64,000 nucleotides of DNA, taken from the NCBI GenBank assembly GCA_036558005.1, contig DATBGO010000350.1, forward strand, positions 1 through 64,000, read 5' to 3'. How positions within the stretch are numbered: the first letter of the stretch is position 1; every line of letters begins with the position of its first letter. Origin of the DNA: DATBGO01 sp036558005. Its GTDB lineage: Bacteria; Actinomycetota; Actinomycetes; Streptosporangiales; Streptosporangiaceae. The translations under genes and the position numbers were made by a program. The notes beneath the pieces were generated by a model. That model was not told where the DNA came from and searched no databases. It worked only from the letters and a program-made list of their open reading frames with translations. Below, piece by piece: positions 57,556 through 64,000 of the stretch.

Positions 57556-57744
57556 ATGGCGAAGGCTCTGTATGGCCACGTCGGCGGGCCGGATCCCCGC
57601 ATGGTCGCTGAGATGCGTCGCCTTCAGCAGCGTGTTCGTGACCTGGAAGCCGAGCTTGTCAGGCTCCAGGAGGAGAACGACGTTCTCGCTGCGGAAGTAG
57701 GCCACGACCTGCTGATCCCGGTCCGCGTGCCTGCGCTTACCTAG
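57556..57744 (+). CDS. Small coiled-coil protein, conserved type
   Basis: The 62-residue protein begins MAKALYGHVGGPDPRMVAEMRRLQQRVRDLEAELVRLQEENDVLAAEV. Residues 17-50 form a clear heptad coiled coil, so it should dimerise. GGAGGA (57541-57546) precedes ATG 57556 by about nine bases; longer readings to 57463 lack a site. I recall similar actinobacterial small proteins but no function. Its own leader and a following terminator make it monocistronic. Confidence 0.78.
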   Translation: MAKALYGHVGGPDPRMVAEMRRLQQRVRDLEAELVRLQEENDVLAAEVGHDLLIPVRVPALT

Positions 57745-57766
57745 CGCGTGCCGGCCTCGACGATGT

Positions 57767-57796
57767 AGAGGGGCGCCTACAGTCAGGCGTCCCTCT
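57767..57796 (+). terminator. Terminator downstream of the coiled-coil gene
   Basis: AGAGGGGCGCCT (57767-57778) pairs with AGGCGTCCCTCT (57785-57796) through a six-base loop, 12 pairs with one G-U. A short TCGTCT follows. It lies 22 bases after the stop. Confidence 0.75.
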
Positions 57797-57877
57797 TCGT
57801 CTGCCGCCACATTGCCTGGCTGGCGCGAATAGCCCGGGCGCGGCCCGCCGATGGCAGCCGCCTATCGGCGAGTCGTA

Positions 57878-57930
57878 ATGATGTGTGTGCTTTTCACCTT
57901 CCATATACCGATAAAGTCACCGCGATCCGG
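57878..57930. repeat. Intergenic hairpin repeat, copy C (degenerate)
   Basis: The left part ATGATGTGTGTGCTTTT and right part AAAGTCACCGCGATCCGG align with copy A's ATGATCGTGGTGCTTTT and AAAGTCATCGCGATCATGG at the same spacing. The outermost arms no longer pair perfectly, so this looks like an old copy. It lies between the coiled-coil gene and smc, in a 348-base gap (57745-58092) with no other gene. Confidence 0.55.
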
Positions 57931-58092
57931 GCCAATCAGCTGGTCCTGACCAGCCCGGACACGCGCAGATCCACGGGAGGCCGCAGACCTCACGGTAAGG
58001 TGCGGAGGTGCGGCCGGCCGGGGGAAGCTGCCCGGCTGGCGGCGCTGTACGCGAGTGCCACCAGGGCAGTAGCGGAGGAGGAGAGCCGGCGG

Positions 58093-61000
58093 GTGTATCT
58101 CAAGACACTCACCCTGCGCGGGTTCAAGTCCTTCGCCTCGGCGACCACGCTCCGGTTCGAGCCGGGCATCACCTGCGTGGTCGGGCCCAACGGGTCGGGC
58201 AAGTCCAACGTCGTCGACGCGTTCTCCTGGGTGATGGGCGAGCAGGGCGTCAAGCCGCTGCGCGGCGGCAAGATGGAAGACGTCGTGTTCGCCGGCACCG
58301 CCGGGCGGCCGCCGCTGGGCCGGGCCGAGGTCACCCTCACCATCGACAACAGCGACGGCGCGCTGCCGATCGAGTACGCCGAGGTGACGATCAGCCGGCT
58401 GCTGTTCCGGTCCGGGCAGAGCGAATACGCGATCAACGGCGACTCCTGCCGCCTGCTGGACGTCCAGGAACTGCTCTCGGACACCGGCCTCGGCCGGGAA
58501 ATGCACGTCATCGTCGGCCAGGGCCAGCTCGACCAGGTGCTGAACGCCGGCCCGGAGGCGCGCCGGGCGCTGATCGAGGAAGCCGCCGGGGTGCTCAAGC
58601 ACCGCAAGCGCAAGGAGAAGGCCCTGCGCAAGCTGGAGGCGATGCAGGCCAACCTGACCCGGCTGGTCGACCTCACCACCGAGCTTGGCCGCCGGCTCAA
58701 GCCGCTGGGCCGGCAGGCGCAGATCGCCCGCAAGGCCGCGGTCATCCAGGCCGACCTGCGCGACGCGCGGCTGCGGCTGCTCGCCGACGACTACGTCACG
58801 CTGGCCGCCGAGCTCAGCCAGAGCAAGGACGACGAGGCCGCGACCACCGCCAGGCGCGCGGTGGTGGAATCCGAGCTCGCCGCCGCCCGGCAGGCCGAGG
58901 CCGGGCTGGACGCCGCCGAGCAGCAGCACGCGCCCGCCCTGGCCGCGGCGCAGGAGGCATTCTTCGCGCTGTCCGGGCTGGCCGAGCGGCTGCGCGGGGT
59001 GGCCAGCGTGGCCAGGGAACGGCACAAGCACCTGACCGCGCCGCCCGAGCCGCAGCGCCCCGGCCGCGACCCGGACGAGCTGGACCAGGAGGCCGCCAGG
59101 CTGCGCGCGCAGGAAGCCGAGCTGCGCACCCGGCTGGCCGCCGCCAGGCAGCAGCTGACCGAGGCGGTCGCCGCCAGGACCGCGGCCGAGGCCGGGCTGG
59201 CCGAGACCGAGCGGCGGCAGGCGGCCGGCCGGCGGGCGGCCGCCCAGCGGGCCGAGCGGCTCGCCCAGCTGCGCAGCCAGGTCGGCGCCGCGCAGAGCAG
59301 GCTGGCCGCCGCGCAGGAGGAAGCCGGGCGGATCGCCGCCTCGTTCGCGCAGGCCAGGGAGCGGGCCGAGCGGGCCCAGCAGGATTACGGCGAGCTGCAG
59401 GATCAGGTCACAGGACGGGACGAGGGCCGGGCGGACATCGCCGCCAGGCACGAGCAGGCCGCCGCCGCGGTCAAGCAGGCCACCGAGAAGGTCGCCGCCC
59501 AGCGGGCCGCCGAGCACGACGCCAGCGCGGCCAGGGCGGCGCTGCGGGCCCGCTGCGAAGCGCTGGGCGAGGCGGTCAGGCGCGGCGCGGACGCCTCCGG
59601 GGCGCTGCTGGCCGAGCCGGGCCGGTTCACCGGGGTGCTGGGCTCGCTGGCGGCACTGATCACCGTGGACGAGGACGCCGCGGACGCGATCGGCGCGGCG
59701 CTCGGCGGCGCGGCCAGCGCGGTGGCGGTGGCCGGGCTGGACGCCGCCGTGGACATCCTGGCCGCGCTCAAGCGCACCGACGCCGGGCGGGCCGACCTGG
59801 TGATCGCCGCCCAGGCGCAGCTGTCGGACGCCAGGCCGGTCACGGCCAGCGGCGGCGGGACCGGCCGGACGGTGCGGGTCAGCTCAGGGCATAGCGTTCA
59901 GCGGGCCATTGAGTTCGTGAAGGCGCCGGGTGAGCTCGCGGAGGCGGTCGAGCGGCTGCTCGACGGGGTGTACGTCGCGGCTGACCTGCGCGACGGGCTG
60001 GAGGCGGTGCAGGCCGACCCGGAGCTGCGGATCGTGACCAGGGACGGTGACCTGATCGGCGCGCACTGGGCCCGCGGCGGGTCGGCGGGCGCGCCGAGCC
60101 TGCTGGGCCTGTCCGCCGCCGCGCAGGAGGCGGAGAGCCGGCTCGACGCGGCCGACAGCGCGTGCCAGCGGGCCGAGCGGGAGCTGGCCGCCGCGACCGA
60201 GGAAGAGGAGGCGGCCCGGCGGGCGCTCGCCCAGGCCGCGGCCGGGCTGCGGGAAACTGACGCGGCGGCCGCGGAGATATCCGGGCGGCTGGGCACCCTC
60301 GCGGGCGCGGCGAAGGCGGCCAGGGACGAGGCCAGCAGGCTGGACGCCGCGATCAAGACCGCCCAGCGGGCCAGGGAGAAGGACCTGGCCAGGCTCGCTG
60401 ACGCGCAGGCCAGGCTGGCGAAGCAGGAAGCCGAGCCGGAGGCCGAGGCCGGCCCGGAGCCCGGTGGCGGCAACCAGGCGCTGGCCGACGCCGCCGTCGC
60501 CGCGCGCAGCGCCGAGATGGACGCCCGGCTCGAGGTCAGGACGGCCGAGGAGCGGCTGCGCGCCATCGCAGGGCGCGGCGACGCGCTGGCCGGCGCCGCG
60601 GTAGCTGAACGCCAGGCGATCGCCAGGGCCGCCGCGAGGGCCGAGCGCGCGGCCGCTGAGGCCACCGTCGCCAACGCGGTCGCCGAGGCGGCCGTCATCA
60701 CGCTGGCCAGGATCGAGCAGTCCCGGCAGGCGGCCGACGAGCAGCACCAGGGCGCGCAGCTGGCCAGCAAGGAGCGCGACAGCGAGTTCAAGGCGGTCCG
60801 GGCCAGGATCAGGGAGTACACCGACGAGCTGGACTCGGTCGTCGCCACCGCGCACGGCGCCGAGATCGCCCGGGCCGGGCAGCAGATGCGGCTGGACCAG
60901 GTCGCGCAGCGGGCGGCCGAGGAGTTCAGCGTTGACAGCGGCGCGCTGGTCGCCGAGTACGGCCCGGAACAGCTGGTGCCCGCTCCGGGCGAGGACAGCC

Positions 61001-61677
61001 CGCCGGCGCGCTACGAGCGTGAGGTCCAGGAGCGCCGGGCCCAGCAGGCGCAGCGCCAGCTGGACCAGCTCGGCAAGGTCAACCCGCTGGCGCTGGAGGA
61101 GTTCGCGGCCCTGGAAGAGCGGCACGCGTTCCTGGTCACCCAGCTGGAAGACCTGAAGAAGACCCGCAGGGACCTGCTGACCGTGATCAAGGAAGTGGAC
61201 GACCGGGTCCAGCAGGTGTTCGCGTCGGCATACGAGGACACCGCGCGGGAGTTCGAGCGGATCATCGGCAGGCTGTTCCCCGGCGGTGACGGGCGGCTGC
61301 TGCTCACCGAGCCCGACGACATGCTGGCGACCGGGATCGAGGTGGAGGCCAGGCCGCCGGGCAAGAAGGTCAAGCGGCTGTCGCTGCTGTCGGGCGGCGA
61401 GCGGGCGCTGACCGCGATCGCGTTCCTGGTGGCCATCTTCAAGGCCCGGCCGTCGCCGTTCTACGTGCTCGACGAGGTCGAGGCGGCGCTGGACGACATC
61501 AACCTGCAGCGGCTGCTGGAGATCTTCGAGGAGCTCAGGGAGAGCTCGCAGCTGATCGTCGTGACGCACCAGAAGCGGACCATGGAGGTCGCTGACTCGC
61601 TGTATGGCGTCAGCATGCGCGGCGACGGCGTCTCGACCGTCGTCAGCCAGCGGCTGCGGGAGCGGGAAAGCGCCTGA
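58093..61677 (+). CDS. smc: Chromosome segregation protein SMC
   Basis: From GTG 58093 the protein has 1,194 residues, the family's usual size; GGAGGAGGAG lies about ten bases upstream. N-terminal head: LKTLTLRGFKSFASATTLRFEPGITCVVGPNGSGKSNVVDAFSWVMGEQ (Walker A). Two long coiled coils flank a hinge at about 520-680 (GSLAALITVDEDAADAIGAALGGAASAVAVAG). C-terminal head: signature LSLLSGGERALTAIAFLVAIF and Walker B FYVLDEVEAALDDINLQRLL. It loops and condenses DNA with ScpA/ScpB. The frame is open upstream to 57883 but shows no SMC-like sequence. Confidence 0.96.
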   Translation: MYLKTLTLRGFKSFASATTLRFEPGITCVVGPNGSGKSNVVDAFSWVMGEQGVKPLRGGKMEDVVFAGTAGRPPLGRAEVTLTIDNSDGALPIEYAEVTISRLLFRSGQSEYAINGDSCRLLDVQELLSDTGLGREMHVIVGQGQLDQVLNAGPEARRALIEEAAGVLKHRKRKEKALRKLEAMQANLTRLVDLTTELGRRLKPLGRQAQIARKAAVIQADLRDARLRLLADDYVTLAAELSQSKDDEAATTARRAVVESELAAARQAEAGLDAAEQQHAPALAAAQEAFFALSGLAERLRGVASVARERHKHLTAPPEPQRPGRDPDELDQEAARLRAQEAELRTRLAAARQQLTEAVAARTAAEAGLAETERRQAAGRRAAAQRAERLAQLRSQVGAAQSRLAAAQEEAGRIAASFAQARERAERAQQDYGELQDQVTGRDEGRADIAARHEQAAAAVKQATEKVAAQRAAEHDASAARAALRARCEALGEAVRRGADASGALLAEPGRFTGVLGSLAALITVDEDAADAIGAALGGAASAVAVAGLDAAVDILAALKRTDAGRADLVIAAQAQLSDARPVTASGGGTGRTVRVSSGHSVQRAIEFVKAPGELAEAVERLLDGVYVAADLRDGLEAVQADPELRIVTRDGDLIGAHWARGGSAGAPSLLGLSAAAQEAESRLDAADSACQRAERELAAATEEEEAARRALAQAAAGLRETDAAAAEISGRLGTLAGAAKAARDEASRLDAAIKTAQRAREKDLARLADAQARLAKQEAEPEAEAGPEPGGGNQALADAAVAARSAEMDARLEVRTAEERLRAIAGRGDALAGAAVAERQAIARAAARAERAAAEATVANAVAEAAVITLARIEQSRQAADEQHQGAQLASKERDSEFKAVRARIREYTDELDSVVATAHGAEIARAGQQMRLDQVAQRAAEEFSVDSGALVAEYGPEQLVPAPGEDSPPARYEREVQERRAQQAQRQLDQLGKVNPLALEEFAALEERHAFLVTQLEDLKKTRRDLLTVIKEVDDRVQQVFASAYEDTAREFERIIGRLFPGGDGRLLLTEPDDMLATGIEVEARPPGKKVKRLSLLSGGERALTAIAFLVAIFKARPSPFYVLDEVEAALDDINLQRLLEIFEELRESSQLIVVTHQKRTMEVADSLYGVSMRGDGVSTVVSQRLRERESA

Positions 61678-61744
61678 GCGCCTGAGCGCCTGAGCGCCGC
61701 CTGACCCGCTGCCGGGCCCGCTGGTCTGCCAGACTGGGGCGGTC

Positions 61745-62917
61745 ATGGAAGAGCTGATAATCACCATCGTCTCCGTTGTCGTCGTGGGCGGCGGCGGCGC
61801 GGCCGCGGCGGTCCTGCTGCGGCGGCGCGGCCGCGGCCCGCAGCCGCCAGGGCGGCCGGACCAGGCCGGGCAGCCCGGCGCCGGGACCGCCAGGGGCGGC
61901 ACCGCGGTAGCCGAGCCGGAAGCGGGCCCAGGGCCGGGCGAGGCCGGCCTGGCCGCGCAGGCGGCGGCCCCGCCGGTCATCGAGCGCCCGCCGCCGTCGG
62001 CGGGCCGGCTGGTGCGGCTGCGGTCCCGGCTGGCCGGGTCACAGTCGGCGCTGGGCACGGTGCTGCTCGGGCTGCTGTCGCGGGACCGCCTGGACGAGCA
62101 GACCTGGGAGGAGATCGAGGACACGCTGATCACCGCGGACATGGGCGTCAGCCCGGCCCGCGCCCTGGTCAGCGACCTGCAGACCCAGGTCAAGGTGACC
62201 GGCGCGACCGAGCCGGCCCAGATCAGCGCGCTGCTGAAGACCGAGCTGCTGACCCAGGTCGGGCCGGACATGGACCGGGCGCTGCACGTCAGCAGGCACG
62301 GCGACCGGCCGGCCCTGGTGCTGATCGTCGGGGTCAACGGCACCGGGAAGACCACCTCGGCCGGCAAGCTGGCCAGGGTGCTGGTCGGTGACGGCAAGAC
62401 CGTCCTGCTCGGCGCCGCCGACACGTTCCGGGCGGCGGCCGCCGACCAGCTGCAGACCTGGGGCGCGCGGGTCGGCGCGCAGACCGTCCGGTCCGACCGG
62501 GAGGGCGCCGACCCGGCCAGCGTCGCGTTCGAGGCGGTCAGCGAGGGCATCGAGCGAGGCGTCGACGCCGTCATCGTGGACACCGCGGGACGGCTGCACA
62601 CCAAGGCCGGGCTGATGGACGAGCTCGGCAAGATCAAGCGGGTGATCTCCCGGCACGGCGAGGTGGACGAGGTCCTGCTCGTGCTCGACGCCACCACCGG
62701 CCAGAACGGGCTGCGCCAGGCCAGGGTGTTCGCCGAGGTGGTGGACGTCACCGGGATCATCCTCACCAAGCTCGACGGTACCGCCAAGGGCGGCATCGTG
62801 ATCGCGGTGCAGCGCGAGCTCGGGGTGCCGGTCAAGCTGGTCGGGCTGGGCGAAGGCCCCGACGACCTGGCGCCGTTCGAGCCGGAGGCGTTCGTCGACG
62901 CGATCATCGGCGGCTGA
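61745..62917 (+). CDS. ftsY: Signal recognition particle receptor FtsY
   Basis: The 390-residue protein begins with a transmembrane helix (LIITIVSVVVVGGGGAAAAVLL) and an acidic Pro-rich linker, the actinobacterial style of anchoring. The NG domain then has LIVGVNGTGKTTSAGKLARVL (G1), GAADTFRAAAADQLQTW, VIVDTAGRLHTKAGLMDEL (G3) and ILTKLDGTAKGG (G4). It docks ribosome-SRP complexes at the membrane. The 67-base gap after smc has three copies of CGCCTGAG. Confidence 0.95.
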   Translation: MEELIITIVSVVVVGGGGAAAAVLLRRRGRGPQPPGRPDQAGQPGAGTARGGTAVAEPEAGPGPGEAGLAAQAAAPPVIERPPPSAGRLVRLRSRLAGSQSALGTVLLGLLSRDRLDEQTWEEIEDTLITADMGVSPARALVSDLQTQVKVTGATEPAQISALLKTELLTQVGPDMDRALHVSRHGDRPALVLIVGVNGTGKTTSAGKLARVLVGDGKTVLLGAADTFRAAAADQLQTWGARVGAQTVRSDREGADPASVAFEAVSEGIERGVDAVIVDTAGRLHTKAGLMDELGKIKRVISRHGEVDEVLLVLDATTGQNGLRQARVFAEVVDVTGIILTKLDGTAKGGIVIAVQRELGVPVKLVGLGEGPDDLAPFEPEAFVDAIIGG

Positions 62918-63085
62918 GGCGAGAAAACTAGCGCCCGCCGGGTATTGTGCCCGCTTATTTCGTGCTAAGCCACCATTAGCGATTAACCTTTGCGGGCAAG
63001 CAGGGTGAAGATCCGTGGCAGCTCATATATCCTGCAGTCACTGCCCGCTATTTCCCTCTGTAGATCCCGCTCGGGAGGGAACTCG

Positions 63086-64000
63086 TTGGACGTCGCCCGC
63101 ATTAAGGACAATTTCGCCAAGGTCGCCGCTCATGGCGATGACGTGGTGTTATTTTTCTTCGCTGACCTGTTTTTGCGTAATCCGCAGACCCGCGACTTAT
63201 TCCCGGTTTCCATGGTCGCGATGCGCGCGCACCTGCTCGGCGCGCTCGCACGGATCATCGCCGAAGTCGACAACATCGGCCAGCTCACCGTCTACCTGCA
63301 GGACCTAGGCCGCCGGCACCGCAAGTTCGGCACGGTCGCCGAGCACTACGAGCCCGTCGGCGCCAGCCTGCTCGCCTCGCTGGCGCATTTCAGCGGGCCG
63401 GACTGGACCGACGAGCTCGCCGCCGACTGGGAGGCCGCCTACCAGCTCATCGCCGGCGTGATGATCGAGGCCGCGGAGCTGGACGCGAAGGTGAACCCGC
63501 CGTACTGGGACGCGACCGTGCTGTCGGTCCAGATGCCCGCCTTCGACGTCGCCGTGATCAAGGTCGCCACGCTGGAACGGCTGGACTACCTGCCCGGCCA
63601 GTCGGTGGCGATCAGCACCGAGCTGCGGCACCGGCTGTGGCGCTACTACTCGATGGCTAACGCCCCGCGCGACAACGGGACCCTGGAGTTCCACGTCCGG
63701 GTCGTGGAGGGCGGGGCGGTGAGCATGGCGCTGGCCCGCGGGCTCGGCCCGGGCGCCCGGCTGCGGCTCGGCCCGCCGGTCGGCTCGCTCAGCTACGACG
63801 CCGCCGCGGGCCGGAAGGTGCTGCTGGTCGCCGGCAGCACCGGGCTGGCCCCGGTGAAGGCGATCGCCGAGCAGCTCAGCGCGCTCGCGCAGCCGCCCGA
63901 CACCACGCTGCTGTTCGGCGCGCGCACCGCCGAGGGCCTGTATGACCTGCCCGAGCTGGAGAAGCTCAGCGCCCGCGCGCCGTGGCTCACGGTGGTGCCG
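63086..64000 (+). CDS. Flavohemoglobin-like globin/FAD/NAD oxidoreductase (3' end beyond window)
   Basis: The frame is open from TTG 63086, seven bases after GGGAGGGA, to the window end (305 residues seen). Residues 1-130 are a flavohemoglobin-type globin (VLFFFADLFLRNPQTRDLFP; LGRRHRKFGTVAEHYEPVGASLL, where the His in GRRHRKF is the probable proximal heme ligand). LDYLPGQSVAIS and the FAD motif WRYYSMANAP, then the NAD motif VLLVAGSTGLAPVKAIAEQL, form the reductase half. Such proteins turn NO into nitrate with O2 and NAD(P)H, or act as heme-linked reductases. Upstream DNA is AT-richer, with TATATCCT near 63035, so a regulated promoter is likely. Confidence 0.88.
   Translation, partial: MDVARIKDNFAKVAAHGDDVVLFFFADLFLRNPQTRDLFPVSMVAMRAHLLGALARIIAEVDNIGQLTVYLQDLGRRHRKFGTVAEHYEPVGASLLASLAHFSGPDWTDELAADWEAAYQLIAGVMIEAAELDAKVNPPYWDATVLSVQMPAFDVAVIKVATLERLDYLPGQSVAISTELRHRLWRYYSMANAPRDNGTLEFHVRVVEGGAVSMALARGLGPGARLRLGPPVGSLSYDAAAGRKVLLVAGSTGLAPVKAIAEQLSALAQPPDTTLLFGARTAEGLYDLPELEKLSARAPWLTVVP

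Noticed and set aside
59884..62907. A 1,007-codon open frame on the minus strand
   Set aside because: It lies opposite smc and ftsY, which show complete motifs; the minus-strand translation is low-complexity.

Overview
The window is very GC-rich chromosomal DNA from a filamentous-type actinomycete. The evidence is GTG/TTG starts, many 4-base stop/start overlaps, a cofactor F420 gene (cofC), a membrane-anchored FtsY, a Scr1/WhiJ-type regulator paired with a DUF397 protein, a SigE-family sigma factor, and the block gpsA-ddl / thiL / thiD / rpmB / recG / rsmD / coaD / rpmF / rnc / mutM / smc / ftsY, which is typical of Streptomyces and Streptosporangiales relatives. I cannot name a genus from sequence alone; a Streptosporangiales-like organism is my inference.

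Layout. Bases 1-5000 look like accessory DNA: a tyrosine-integrase stump, a toxin-antitoxin-like pair whose toxin is frameshifted, a SigE-type sigma factor with a membrane-anchored partner, long non-coding stretches, and a secreted protein that is AT-richer than its surroundings. Bases 5000-24600 hold transport, secretion and metabolism genes: an MFS permease, a PNGase A-like secreted protein, a TetR/AurF-like oxygenase/DUF4873 module, a PadR-controlled ABC exporter, a translationally coupled operon (membrane protein, aldo/keto reductase, ornithine-cyclodeaminase family, threonine-dehydratase family), an amino-acid dehydrogenase, a prolyl oligopeptidase and a Scr1/DUF397 pair. Bases 25200-39800 carry a very large repeat-rich pseudokinase, phosphoglucomutase, a class V aminotransferase-fold protein, an MscS channel, a beta-propeller glycosidase-like protein, a sulfotransferase, a tandem GNAT protein and the three-gene proton-translocating transhydrogenase.

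From about 41000 onward the window is conserved housekeeping: HU, ddl, gpsA, plsC, cofC, a stand-alone RAM-domain protein, thiL, thiD, rpmB, a DAK2/FakA-like protein, recG, rsmD, coaD, yceD, rpmF, rnc, mutM, acylphosphatase, smc and ftsY. A flavohemoglobin-like gene runs off the right edge. These genes link cell-wall precursor, phospholipid, thiamine, CoA and F420 synthesis with ribosome maturation, DNA repair and chromosome segregation. Several housekeeping proteins (DAK2, RecG, PntA1, RNase III, the pseudokinase) carry low-complexity Ala/Gly/Pro expansions encoded by short tandem DNA repeats.

The most unusual observations are a family of hairpin-forming intergenic repeats (three copies: 23462-23517, 47336-47384, 57878-57930), the giant pseudokinase with 11-residue juxtamembrane repeats and a discoidin-like C-terminus, a 12-copy 15-bp in-frame minisatellite in the DAK2 gene, a possible SD/anti-SD leader switch ahead of HU, and a carbohydrate-binding-like membrane protein between thiL and thiD. 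I did not find a clearly new multi-gene defence or biosynthetic system.
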